From a virus, in IMG/VR virus record IMGVR_UViG_3300032291_000769, positions 1 through 34,539 of that record: a stretch of 34,539 bases of DNA; one strand, given 5' to 3'. Positions 15,368-22,972 of this stretch are shown one piece after another. The notes beneath the pieces are model-generated. The model had not been told where the DNA came from, ran no database searches, and worked only from the letters and a program-made list of their open reading frames with translations. The position numbers and the translations under genes were made by a program. Positions within the stretch are counted from its first letter, which is position 1; each line of letters opens with the position of its first letter.

Positions 15368-16735
15368 ATGGCTACACAATTTGACTTCAGCAATCTAGGC
15401 GCCATGTTTGGCGGCGGCATGGGTGGCACGCCATCAGGTCTTGATGCGCTACTGTCGGAAGAACAACGCAAGCTCTTGGGCCGCAATGCTGCAATGTCAG
15501 CAGCTGCTGCACTGTTGCAGGCCAGTGGCCGAAGTGCAGTCCCCATCAGCTTGGGCCAAGCACTTGGATCAGCTTTGCAAGCTGGCCAACAGGGTTATCA
15601 GCAGGCAAGAACTGGCTCTTTTCAAGATTTGCTTTTAGAGCAAAAGATTAAAGAGATGCAGCAAGAAACTGCTGGCAATGAGTCATGGCGCAAATTATTG
15701 GCGCCTCAAGATCGGCCACCAGTTTTGACGCCATCTCAAGCGGCCTTGGCGGCGCCAATGTCTGTTGCTGGCCCAGTAGGACCAACAATGGCACGCGCAG
15801 ACTTGGCAGCGCAGATGCCTGTCCCAACAGCAGCGCCTGGTCCGTCTGGTGTGTTTGGATCATTGACCCCAGAGCAGCGTGCAATCATTGCCGGAATGCC
15901 ACGCAAAGAAGGTATGCCGGAAGTCTTAAAGATTGCAGCAGCTCAAGCTGATTTTGGAAAGCCAGAGCCAATGGTTGTGAATGGCCAAGTCAAAATGATG
16001 CAATTCAATAAACTTGGACAGTCGAAAGAATATACAGGCGCCACACCATACGAGGCCCAATCCCCAGACATTCGCGCTGTGGAGTACATCAGCGGCAAAC
16101 CATTGGCTGGAACTGGTCAAGAGGGCATTGGCCAAGTTGGCCAGTATCGTCAGCAGATTGCCACCCGTGTGGATGTCAAGCCAGTCCTGGATATGACTGG
16201 TGGCCAAAAGGGCTTTGAAAACGAAATGAAGCTAGGTGGTGCATTTAAGCAAGAGCCAATTTATAAAGACTTCAGTGACATGAAGTCTTCTTATGGCCAA
16301 GTCATTTCAGCCTTGGACCAAGGTACACCAATTGGTGATGTGGCTGGTGCTACCAAAGTGATGAAATTGCTAGACCCTGGCTCTGTGGTGCGTGAGTCTG
16401 AACTTGGCATTGCTATGGCCGCTGCTGGCCGTATGGACAGATTGCAAAACTATTTCAACAATATGATGACGGGCCAAAAGCTCACGCCCCAACAGCGTGA
16501 AGACTTTAAGGCTTTGTCCAATGAACTGTATGCAGCTGCTGGCGATGCATATAACAAAAAGCGCAAAGAGTATGAAGATTTTGGCACTGCTTATGGGTTT
16601 AAAAACCTTAGCACAGCCCTTGGAACTCCGGCAAATGTGCCATCAGTTATGCGAACAAGACCGCCTACATCATCAGGTGGTGGCGGTGCAACAAGACCAT
16701 CCCTTGGTAATATCTTTCAAGTACCAGGAGGCTGA
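15368..16735 (+). CDS. Internal virion protein candidate, 455 aa
   Basis: Preceded by AAGGTGGAAAT. The N-terminal 100 residues are Ala/Gln/Leu-rich helices (LLSEEQRKLLGRNAAMSAAA, QALGSALQAGQQGYQQA). A Pro/Ala-rich linker follows at about 110-165, and then a helical globular domain (residues about 255-430) with KDFSDMKSSYGQVISALDQ and GSVVRESELGIAMAAAGR, including LTPQQREDFKALSNELYAAA. The latter part resembles segments in large phage internal proteins. It is probably ejected with DNA. No enzymatic motif was seen. Confidence 0.75.
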   Translation: MATQFDFSNLGAMFGGGMGGTPSGLDALLSEEQRKLLGRNAAMSAAAALLQASGRSAVPISLGQALGSALQAGQQGYQQARTGSFQDLLLEQKIKEMQQETAGNESWRKLLAPQDRPPVLTPSQAALAAPMSVAGPVGPTMARADLAAQMPVPTAAPGPSGVFGSLTPEQRAIIAGMPRKEGMPEVLKIAAAQADFGKPEPMVVNGQVKMMQFNKLGQSKEYTGATPYEAQSPDIRAVEYISGKPLAGTGQEGIGQVGQYRQQIATRVDVKPVLDMTGGQKGFENEMKLGGAFKQEPIYKDFSDMKSSYGQVISALDQGTPIGDVAGATKVMKLLDPGSVVRESELGIAMAAAGRMDRLQNYFNNMMTGQKLTPQQREDFKALSNELYAAAGDAYNKKRKEYEDFGTAYGFKNLSTALGTPANVPSVMRTRPPTSSGGGGATRPSLGNIFQVPGG

Positions 16736-16737
16736 TC

Positions 16738-18840
16738 ATGGACGGCATTAAAGAGAAAATCAAAGAAGCACAAAAGGCCGGTTATAAGGATGATGAGATC
16801 ATTCAGTTTTTGGCTCAATTGCCTACTGTTGGACCACAAGTCACAGCTGCGCTTGAGAATCAATACAAGCCAGACGAAATCCTAAAATTCTTGGGCCAGT
16901 CCCCAGCCTATCGGCAAGGCACAGAACTTTCAACTCCATTTCGTGGATTTGTCAGTGCTATGCAAGGCCCAACATTTAACGCATTCCCCAAAATTGTGGG
17001 TGCTGCTGGCGCTCCATTTGCAGCGCTTGAGCAAGGCATTTCATTGCCAGAAGCCTACGCGCAAGGCCGTGACATCATGCGTGGTGCTGCCGAGTCTTAC
17101 GAGCAAGAGGCGCCATGGAAGGCCGCTGGCGGTCAATTGGTGGCCAGTTTGCCCATGGTGGTGGGCGGCCTACCCAGCACTGCCGTGAGAAGTATTGGCG
17201 GTGCAATAGTGCCTGCAATTGAAACTGTTGCGCCAAAGGTTGCCCCAGCAATTCAAGCGGCAGGCAGATACATGACTGCTGCGCCTGGTGCTGGCCAAGT
17301 CATGGGTTTAGGCCAACGCATGGCCCAAGCTGGTGGCGCTGGTGCTGGCTATGGCTTTGTCAGCGGCCTTGGTGGCTCATACGAGGATGATGCAATAGAC
17401 ATGCTCAAAGAGGCTGGCAAAAGCGCATTGATCGGCGGCAGTCTTGGCATTACCACACAGCCAGTGATGAGTATGGTTGGCGCTGGTGGTCGTCAGGTCA
17501 TGGCGCGTATGTCTCCCACAGCTGCTGGCACATACGCACAGCAAAAGGTGGCAGAGGCATTGATTCGTGATGTGCCAGAGCCATTGACAGGCGCAAACGC
17601 ATTGACCAGGGCGCAGGCCAGACTTTTGAAATTAGGCCCAGAAGCTCGCATTGCTGATGTGGGTGACAAGTCCACACGCAATTTGCTCGATGTGCAGGCC
17701 ACATTGCCTGGCACAACAGCAACGGCTACAGAGCGAGCCATTCGTGAGCGCCAAGTTGGCCGTGCTGGCCGTTTAATGGAAGCGTCTGACGAAACTCTTG
17801 GCACTGGTGGCGCTCAGTTTATGCAAACACTTGAGAACTTTGCTAACAAGCGCTACATTGAATCACGCCCATACTATGCCGTGGTAGACACTGCGAGTAT
17901 TCCCGTTGACAACAGTTTAATTGGCCTGCTTAGAAAGTCAGGCGATATGCAGCGTAATGCTGAAGCGCTTTACAGAAAGCAAACCGGCATGGACATTGAT
18001 CTGTCTGCATTGAAGTATGGCGAGACTGTGCCAATGAGCGTTTTGGATGCATTGAAAAGATCACTCTACGATGCAGCGCAGGGGATGAAAAAGACTGGCG
18101 CCAGCAATGACGCTATTGCCACTGACAACATTCGTATTGGCTTGGAAAAATTCTTGATTGACAAATCACCCAAGATCGGTGGCCAGTCTGCTTATGGCTT
18201 GGCCATGAAGACTTATGCCGGACCATCGCAGATGATGGATGCTGCCGAGATTGGTCGCAAAGTCATGCAGGGTGACATTCTTGATGCGCAACAAGCCATT
18301 AAGGGTTTAAACCCCTCTGAACTTGAAGCATACAGAATTGGTGTTTTGCAGGCTTTGCGTCAGAAGACTGGCACAGAGGCTGGCCAGACATCATTGCTTA
18401 AATTCTACAAAGAGCCAGCCACGCAAGACAGATTGAAGGCTGCATTTGGCAATGACTACAAAGCATTCTCTGCTGCCGTTTATAGAGAAGAAGCGCTCAA
18501 GCGCTTGGAATCTGTAGGCCGAGGCTCTCAAACTGCTGCCAGACTGGCAGGCGCTGGTGATCTTGACATAGCACCATTGGCCCAGACGGCTGGCGCGGTG
18601 GCTTCTGGAAGCCCCATGGGCATTGTCACAGCAGCCACTAATCTGGCCCGTCAGACGCAAACCCCAGAGGCTGTGCGAAATGAGATTGGCCGCATCTTGC
18701 TGTCGCGTGATCCACAGCAGCTGGCACAGCTGGCCGATATTGTCAGGAAAATGAACGAATCTCGCGCAAGAGCTGCCGGTGTTGCAGGCCGTGGCTCTGG
18801 CCAGATTGGTGGAATGATCCCTGACTATGTTGCACCATAA
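16738..18840 (+). CDS. Large internal virion (DNA ejection) protein, 700 aa
   Basis: The largest late protein apart from the rejoined portal, with a strong ribosome site (CAGGAGGCTGATC). The N-terminus has two short repeats related to DDEIIQFLAQLP and PDEILKFLGQSP (residues about 18-60), resembling tandem UBA-like helices. Residues about 75-260 are hydrophobic Ala/Gly-rich with possible membrane-inserting helices (GAGAGYGFVSGLGGSYEDDA, MLKEAGKSALIGGSLGIT). The remainder is long amphipathic helix, with many Ala and Gln. These are properties of ejection proteins that span the cell envelope. There is no lytic transglycosylase motif. Confidence 0.77.
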   Translation: MDGIKEKIKEAQKAGYKDDEIIQFLAQLPTVGPQVTAALENQYKPDEILKFLGQSPAYRQGTELSTPFRGFVSAMQGPTFNAFPKIVGAAGAPFAALEQGISLPEAYAQGRDIMRGAAESYEQEAPWKAAGGQLVASLPMVVGGLPSTAVRSIGGAIVPAIETVAPKVAPAIQAAGRYMTAAPGAGQVMGLGQRMAQAGGAGAGYGFVSGLGGSYEDDAIDMLKEAGKSALIGGSLGITTQPVMSMVGAGGRQVMARMSPTAAGTYAQQKVAEALIRDVPEPLTGANALTRAQARLLKLGPEARIADVGDKSTRNLLDVQATLPGTTATATERAIRERQVGRAGRLMEASDETLGTGGAQFMQTLENFANKRYIESRPYYAVVDTASIPVDNSLIGLLRKSGDMQRNAEALYRKQTGMDIDLSALKYGETVPMSVLDALKRSLYDAAQGMKKTGASNDAIATDNIRIGLEKFLIDKSPKIGGQSAYGLAMKTYAGPSQMMDAAEIGRKVMQGDILDAQQAIKGLNPSELEAYRIGVLQALRQKTGTEAGQTSLLKFYKEPATQDRLKAAFGNDYKAFSAAVYREEALKRLESVGRGSQTAARLAGAGDLDIAPLAQTAGAVASGSPMGIVTAATNLARQTQTPEAVRNEIGRILLSRDPQQLAQLADIVRKMNESRARAAGVAGRGSGQIGGMIPDYVAP

Positions 18841-18849
18841 GGACTAACC

Positions 18850-20397
18850 ATGGCAGGCTTGCTGGACTACTTAGAGGGCATTGGCGAGACTGGTGCGACT
18901 CTTGGCACTGGACTGTTGTCCGGTGTTGTTGGCGCCCCATACGGCTTGTACAAAGGCATCACCAGCGGCCAGTATGGCAGCCCACAAGCTGTGCGCATTG
19001 CCGAAGAAGAAGCCAGAAAATTCATGGAGCGCAACACCTATGTCCCACGCGGCAGGGTGGCCCAAGAGGCTTTAGGCAAGGCTGCGCAGCTCATGGAGGC
19101 AAGCAAGCTGCCACCAATAATCCCAGAGGCTGTTGCACTTGGCTCAATCCCTCGCCAGGCTTACATGGCCCAGGCAGAGCGCAGGGGCATGGACCTTGAG
19201 AGGGCCATGGCGCCAAGGGTCGAGAGAATACTTGAGCGCGGTGGCGCTGGCGCTGATGTCTTGCGTGATCTGGCACAAGGTACTCGGTCCAATGTCTACT
19301 TAGACACAACAAAATCAAAGCCAAACCCATTGGTCGGCACAAGGTACGAGACAGAGCAATTACCAGGCATTGTGGCCAGAAGGCCAGTCAACTATGACGA
19401 GATGCTGGGCGGCAGCATTATGACTTACCCAACTGACATGTTGAGTCGCAATGTATTAGTTAAGAATGTCAGCGACATCCCACTTGGCAACAATGCGTTT
19501 GTCACACCAGGCGGCTTGATGTACATGATGGATGAAAACAACATCAAAAATTTCATTGGCTACGCATCCAATCAAAGTGCTGCTAAATCACAAAACACTA
19601 GAGCATTGCAAGCTATTGAAGAGAATTTAAAAATGGGTGGAACTGGCCGAATCTTTATGGCCCCACACACAATGCCACCTGGCGGTGAAAACTTTTCAAC
19701 TGGCCCCACACTTGGCTTGTTGTCAATGATTAAAGCAACAAATCCAAGCCCATCTCTTCTGAATATGATTTCAGATCAAATGCGAGCCAAAACAATTAAG
19801 GGCGAAAAAGGAAAATATAAAGATTTTGTTGGCTTAAACGACCCAATGGCCGAACAGCAATTATTAACTGGTGAGGGCTTATTAGCCGGAAGTGCAGGCG
19901 ACTTGAGAAAAGTGTTTGTGGACAAGATGAGCAATGTTGCTGCCGAAAGAGGTTTGGGTTTTAACTACCCAGACTTACAGCGAGCCATGTTTGACCCCAA
20001 TGTAATGAACAAACCAAGTTTCTTGATGGGTGACGCAATCTATGAGGCATTGCCAAATCGTGGCATTAGTCCTGGCACTCATGGCGCTTATGGATACGAT
20101 ATACCAGGCATATTCTTTGGCAATACCCGTGGCGCTCCAGTCAAAGAATTTATGAAGCCGGTCTACGACAAGATTTTGCCAACGCAAATGAACAAGCCAG
20201 GACCAGAATATAAGCGCGCTTCACTTGAAGATTTGTTTGGTCGCATTCAAATGCCTGGAGATATCCCAGCTGGTAGAACTTATGCCGATCCAAATCAATT
20301 GACTAGGGGCCGGTTATCTACTGGTGGCGAAAACATTTCCATGTTTATGGATGAGGCCCAGATCAAGCGACTCAAGAAACTTCTTGGTCAGGAGTGA
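18850..20397 (+). CDS. 515-aa protein at the end of the late operon, unknown globular domain
   Basis: AAGGACTAACC precedes the ATG. Residues 1-55 are Gly-rich and weakly hydrophobic (LEGIGETGATLGTGLLSGVV), like the neighbouring internal proteins. Residues about 150-500 are an ordinary mixed alpha/beta domain (RNVLVKNVSDIPLGNNAF, GTGRIFMAPHTMPPGGEN, KGKYKDFVGLNDPMAEQQLL, GAYGYDIPGIFFGNT), and the tail is basic (IKRLKKLLGQE). The middle (about 19540-20000) is more AT-rich than the flanking DNA. A membrane-active N-terminus with an enzyme-sized domain suggests an injected effector, but no known catalytic motif is recognised. It meets the leftward operon tail to tail with a 26-bp overlap. Confidence 0.74.
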   Translation: MAGLLDYLEGIGETGATLGTGLLSGVVGAPYGLYKGITSGQYGSPQAVRIAEEEARKFMERNTYVPRGRVAQEALGKAAQLMEASKLPPIIPEAVALGSIPRQAYMAQAERRGMDLERAMAPRVERILERGGAGADVLRDLAQGTRSNVYLDTTKSKPNPLVGTRYETEQLPGIVARRPVNYDEMLGGSIMTYPTDMLSRNVLVKNVSDIPLGNNAFVTPGGLMYMMDENNIKNFIGYASNQSAAKSQNTRALQAIEENLKMGGTGRIFMAPHTMPPGGENFSTGPTLGLLSMIKATNPSPSLLNMISDQMRAKTIKGEKGKYKDFVGLNDPMAEQQLLTGEGLLAGSAGDLRKVFVDKMSNVAAERGLGFNYPDLQRAMFDPNVMNKPSFLMGDAIYEALPNRGISPGTHGAYGYDIPGIFFGNTRGAPVKEFMKPVYDKILPTQMNKPGPEYKRASLEDLFGRIQMPGDIPAGRTYADPNQLTRGRLSTGGENISMFMDEAQIKRLKKLLGQE

Positions 20398-20545
20398 CCA
20401 TAATGATGTAATGCTCAAGAGCGCGAATAGCCTCTTCAGCAATGGCTTGCTGGTCTGCACCAGACATATTGTCAATGGCCCTGTCTGGCTGCACATCGAT
20501 GTTGATACCAAAGCTAGACAGCTGAACATCTAAAACTATTTTCAT
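20372..20545 (-). CDS. Small early protein, unknown function
   Basis: 57 aa. ATG at 20545 is preceded on the minus strand by TTGGGAGTTGAT, a clear ribosome site. The upstream in-frame extension would overlap the neighbouring gene and was rejected. The sequence begins with two strands (KIVLDVQLSSFGINIDVQ) followed by a helix (GADQQAIAEEAIRALEHY). It is the last gene of the leftward operon, starting 1 nt after the previous stop. Its 3' end overlaps the convergent late gene by 26 bp, and no terminator is seen between the two operons. Confidence 0.7.
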   Translation of the reverse strand: MKIVLDVQLSSFGINIDVQPDRAIDNMSGADQQAIAEEAIRALEHYIIMVTPDQEVS

Positions 20546-20546
20546 A

Positions 20547-20933
20547 TCAACTCCCAAAAAAAGCAGCCACCAAAGGGTCGCGTTTGACGACCCGTCTTTT
20601 CTGCCTGCGTCTGGCATTGCCAAAGTCTTTGTCGTCAGCACTCATTTTCTCGCGGTGTTTTCTGATGCGCTCGATGCCTGGCACGGGACCAGGCGCCTCG
20701 GCGTCAACACCCTCACCCCACGACCACAGAGGCCGCCACTGGCCATTGGCGTGGACTCTAGTGTATCCACTGATGTGGACCAAGTCATTGAGGCGCAGCT
20801 CAAACAGAATCCTTGCTGCACTTCTGCGCACGCAAAAACACATCTTGGCCAAGTCAAGGTCAGAGAGATTTGATTTCTTTTGAAGCGCTGCCTCGATGGC
20901 AGGCCCGACACGGGGTTTATTTCCTCTAGGCAT
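20547..20933 (-). CDS. Putative winged-helix DNA-binding protein
   Basis: 128 aa from the ATG at 20933 (a GTG at 20936 is directly adjacent). Residues about 10-75 look like a winged helix: AIEAALQKKSNLSDLDLAKM, then VRRSAARILFELRLNDLVHI as recognition helix, then a wing ending NGQWRPLWSWGEG. The C-terminal third is strongly basic (NARRRQKRRVVKRDPLV), which would help DNA or RNA binding. It is encoded in the leftward early operon, so it may be a regulator of phage or host transcription. The fold is inferred by eye. Confidence 0.68.
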   Translation of the reverse strand: MPRGNKPRVGPAIEAALQKKSNLSDLDLAKMCFCVRRSAARILFELRLNDLVHISGYTRVHANGQWRPLWSWGEGVDAEAPGPVPGIERIRKHREKMSADDKDFGNARRRQKRRVVKRDPLVAAFFGS

Positions 20934-21102
20934 CACTGGCCTCTATTCTTGCTTTTAAGCGCTCCAGCATGGCTTTGACAACGAATGCGCGGCTTTTAAC
21001 TTCATCCGGCATTGCGTGGCCAAAGGCTTCTGGGTGGAGTAAGTCCCTGACCAGGTCAAGGCAGACATCAAGGGCTGGGGGTATTTCTTGGTTATCGATC
21101 AT
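20926..21102 (-). CDS. Small early protein, unknown function
   Basis: 58 aa from the ATG at 21102, which overlaps the end of the upstream gene by 11 nt. A longer in-frame version from 21165 would lie inside that gene. It is acidic to neutral and largely helical (PALDVCLDLVRDLLHPEAFG, VKSRAFVVKAMLERLKARIE), with no membrane segment. Its 3' end overlaps the next gene. No family is recognised. Confidence 0.65.
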   Translation of the reverse strand: MIDNQEIPPALDVCLDLVRDLLHPEAFGHAMPDEVKSRAFVVKAMLERLKARIEASDA

Positions 21103-21367
21103 TGTGTTTATCCAGCGCAGACACTTCAATGTGGTCAACCATGCTTTGCAAAATAATGTGGGCAATGTCTACATCAGTGCCAGCGATGTATGCGTTATTC
21201 AGCATCATGCCCTCTTCAAGGTCTGGCTCATAGGGGGCGCCATGAGAATCGGTCGAGCCTTTCTCTTCTGGGCTGTATTCCAGAAAGCATATAAGGTCAA
21301 CGTCTTCCACTGAGCAGGCAAACTCATAAAGGCCCCTGGGACAATTGGGTGTTGGGCGGTATTTCAT
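21092..21367 (-). CDS. Small acidic early protein, unknown function
   Basis: 91 aa from the ATG at 21367, which overlaps the previous stop as ATGA; an in-frame ATG at 21379 is an alternative. The N-terminal half is beta-rich and acidic (YRPTPNCPRGLYEFACSVED, VDLICFLEYSPEEKG). The C-terminal half is helical (NNAYIAGTDVDIAHIILQSM). The high Asp/Glu content on a small protein is common in phage inhibitors of host nucleic-acid enzymes, but this is only a suggestion. Confidence 0.68.
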   Translation of the reverse strand: MKYRPTPNCPRGLYEFACSVEDVDLICFLEYSPEEKGSTDSHGAPYEPDLEEGMMLNNAYIAGTDVDIAHIILQSMVDHIEVSALDKHNDR

Positions 21368-21459
21368 GTTGACCACCATGCCACCAAGAGTGCAGCCATG
21401 CCAACGCCAATGGCGGCAGCAGTCAAATAATCCAGAAGGGTTTCGGTTGAGGGTTTCAT
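21364..21459 (-). CDS. 31-residue membrane peptide
   Basis: ATG at 21459 and TGA ending at 21364. After KPSTETLLDYL comes one hydrophobic helix (TAAAIGVGMAALLVAWW). The purine-rich GAAAGAAAAC upstream is a weak ribosome site. The stop is coupled to the next start, and the membrane pattern is clear. A longer in-frame version from 21555 has an unlikely basic N-terminal extension. It may be an early membrane-acting peptide, for instance one involved in superinfection control. Confidence 0.55.
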   Translation of the reverse strand: MKPSTETLLDYLTAAAIGVGMAALLVAWWST

Positions 21460-21496
21460 GGTTTTCTTTCGTTGATGGGGCCGAAGCCCCGTGGGT

Positions 21497-21697
21497 TTAT
21501 GCAACTTTGCGGGAATCCATTTTTGTATTGAATTCAAATTGTTTGCTTGAAACACATTTGATGCAACGATAAGCAGGCGCTTCCATTTTGAAGTTTTCCC
21601 AGTCAGTGCTCATGGGAGTGCGCAACATGTTGCGGCCACATGCGGTTCTTGATGCAAAACCGATACCGCCTTTGTTTAAGTGCATTTGACGTGACAT
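21497..21697 (-). CDS. Small Cys-containing early protein (possible zinc-binding)
   Basis: 66 aa with the best ribosome site of the early operon (CTAAGGAGTAAACAAC). The N-terminus is SRQMHLNKGGIGFASRTACG, followed by NMLRTPMSTDWENF and RCIKCVSSKQFEF. Cys19 and the CxxC pair could form part of a zinc site. Together with the basic residues this suggests a nucleic-acid or RNA-polymerase binding peptide. The function is not known. Confidence 0.68.
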   Translation of the reverse strand: MSRQMHLNKGGIGFASRTACGRNMLRTPMSTDWENFKMEAPAYRCIKCVSSKQFEFNTKMDSRKVA

Positions 21698-21709
21698 GTT
21701 GTTTACTCC

Positions 21710-21973
21710 TTAGATGCGTGAAGGTTGAGTGCCAACCAATTCGCCATCCATGATTTTGAACATGATCGTCTTGGCAATGTTGAGGGTTTGACGGGCGCGT
21801 TCTGTATCACCAAAAGACATCAACTCTTGAGCGTCTGACATCAGGCCAGCGACTACCATGTTGCCACCAGTGAATTGGTATGTGATGGATTCTTTGACTG
21901 ACTCAATGTAAGAATCAATATCAGCAAAACCATACATTGATTCGTTGCGGCTAGTTTGTGTTGCGTTTGTCAT
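21710..21973 (-). CDS. First gene of the leftward early operon, unknown helical protein
   Basis: 87 aa from the ATG at 21973, preceded by GAAAGAAACGA. A start at 22003 is in frame but would place the beginning inside the inverted repeat of the leader. The sequence is acidic and helical (GFADIDSYIESVKESITYQF, GDTERARQTLNIAKTIMFK), with a loop TGGNMVVAGLMSDAQ. As the promoter-proximal gene it is probably the most expressed early protein. No family is recognised. Confidence 0.68.
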   Translation of the reverse strand: MTNATQTSRNESMYGFADIDSYIESVKESITYQFTGGNMVVAGLMSDAQELMSFGDTERARQTLNIAKTIMFKIMDGELVGTQPSRI

Positions 21974-22107
21974 TTCGTTTCTTTCGTTTATTTCGTTACC
22001 CAACTGAATTTGTGTTGGTGTAACGAATTATGCCCGAATTAAAATACTTTGCAATAACCATACAAACTAGTCAAGTATTGACATGAAATGCAAGTTAAAA
22101 TGCGCCC
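21974..22107. promoter_or_regulatory. Divergent early control region with operator-like palindromes
   Basis: Leftward promoter candidate on the minus strand: -35 TTGCAA at 22049-22054, 16-bp spacer, -10 CATAAT at 22027-22032. The transcript start would fall within or beside an imperfect inverted repeat at 21994-22025 (CGTTACCCAAC, 9-nt loop, GTTGGTGTAACG), suited as operator or leader hairpin. TTTCGTT occurs three times with 9-bp spacing at about 21974-21997. Next to the rightward repressor gene, GTCAA-GTA-TTGAC (22070-22082) is a 13-bp palindrome. The neighbouring Cro/CI-like protein is the natural candidate binder (inference). Confidence 0.6.
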
Positions 22108-22311
22108 ATGGAATCAATTCACACTATCAGGGCAAGGGCCAAAGCTCACAAGATCACCATGGCTGCGGTGTGCGAGGCCGCTGGCATCCAACAGTCCCAA
22201 GTCAGCCGGTGGCTGTCTGGAACTGTGGAGCCATTGTGGACATCAGTCAATCAATTGCACTTGGCGCTCGATAAGCTGATCGAGGACAGATCACCAGTTG
22301 TCATCGACTGA
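22108..22311 (+). CDS. Cro/CI-like helix-turn-helix regulator
   Basis: 67 aa, small as phage Cro. Residues about 16-38 form a clear helix-turn-helix (ITMAAVCEAAGIQQSQVSRW, then LSGT), with Gln-Ser-Gln-Val-Ser-Arg-Trp as recognition helix. It is transcribed rightward from the divergent region and its end overlaps the convergent SSB gene by 21 bp. It probably controls the early leftward promoter and perhaps its own. No second repressor and no integrase were found, so it need not be a lysogeny repressor. Confidence 0.82.
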   Translation: MESIHTIRARAKAHKITMAAVCEAAGIQQSQVSRWLSGTVEPLWTSVNQLHLALDKLIEDRSPVVID

Positions 22312-22854
22312 CTCAGCAGCTGGCGCCTTACCGGCCACCACGCCAAAGTCAGATGCAGCACTTGGCTTTGCACCACCCAACGAATCACCCTTTGACAAAA
22401 GCATGATGTTGTTCAGGCCAAAGCTCACGCCCTTGTTGCCTGCTTGGTCATAGGCATAGGTATTCAAGCTCACGCGGCCAAAGTCGCCAGAGACAATGTC
22501 TTGGCTGCCAAGGATGTCGTGGCCATGGGCGTCCACAGCGCCAGGCTTGGTGGTTGACTTGGTGTTGAAAAAGTAGTGACCCGCATACTCTGGCCCGAGG
22601 GGTGAGCCATCAGACTTGGCCTCTGTATCGCCATCACGCAATGGATTGCGCACAGTCTTAGGAATCTTGTCCCCAAACTTGGCTGTCAATGCGGCCTTGG
22701 CGGCTGCTTTCAATTGGTTCACAGTTTCGGTGTCGGTCTTGGGGACCAGCACTTGCGTTGAGAACTCTTCTTTGCCGTTCATTTCATTCTTACGAGCTGT
22801 CAAAGCGCTGAAGTATGAGAAGCGAACTTTACCGGTTACGACTCTAGTAGACAT
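22291..22854 (-). CDS. Single-stranded DNA-binding protein, DUF2815-like
   Basis: 187 aa with AAAAGGAAAAAACC upstream. The N-terminus TRVVTGKVRFSYFSALTARK and the following segments FSTQVLVPKTDTETV and VRNPLRDGDTEAKSDGS match my memory of DUF2815 proteins, which have an OB fold like T7 gp2.5. FGRVSLNTYAYDQAGNKGVS-type strands follow. The C-terminal tail ends ESVDDNW, an acidic tip as used by phage SSBs to contact replication enzymes. It coats single-stranded DNA during replication and recombination. It is divergent from the helicase gene and shares the intergenic control region. Confidence 0.87.
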   Translation of the reverse strand: MSTRVVTGKVRFSYFSALTARKNEMNGKEEFSTQVLVPKTDTETVNQLKAAAKAALTAKFGDKIPKTVRNPLRDGDTEAKSDGSPLGPEYAGHYFFNTKSTTKPGAVDAHGHDILGSQDIVSGDFGRVSLNTYAYDQAGNKGVSFGLNNIMLLSKGDSLGGAKPSAASDFGVVAGKAPAAESVDDNW

Positions 22855-22972
22855 GGTTTTTTCCTTTTAAGGTTTTCAAGGTTTAACGATTTATCGTTTT
22901 CTGCGTTTGCAGAAATTGCACTTTAGCACAAATGCAGATATGATCGCAACAAGTTAAAACGAGGAAACGATC
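22855..22972. promoter_or_regulatory. Divergent promoter region of SSB and helicase genes
   Basis: The rightward promoter is well formed: -35 TTGCAC at 22916-22921, 17-bp spacer, -10 TATGAT at 22939-22944, then a leader with ribosome site GAGGAAACGATC. Two palindromes lie upstream: AACGAT-TT-ATCGTT at 22885-22898 and CTGC-GTTT-GCAG at 22901-22912. They are close enough to the -35 for activator or repressor binding and would also sit in the leader of the leftward SSB transcript. The leftward promoter was not clearly identified. Confidence 0.68.

Noticed and set aside
22078-22101. TTGACA with TAAAAT as rightward promoter for the HTH gene
   Set aside because: The spacer would be only 12 bp, too short for sigma70. 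TTGAC is better explained as half of the GTCAA-GTA-TTGAC palindrome.
22083-22274. 63-aa plus-strand frames in other registers overlapping the HTH gene
   Set aside because: They are shadows of the HTH gene: no motif, no ribosome site, and the third frame contains the clear helix-turn-helix.
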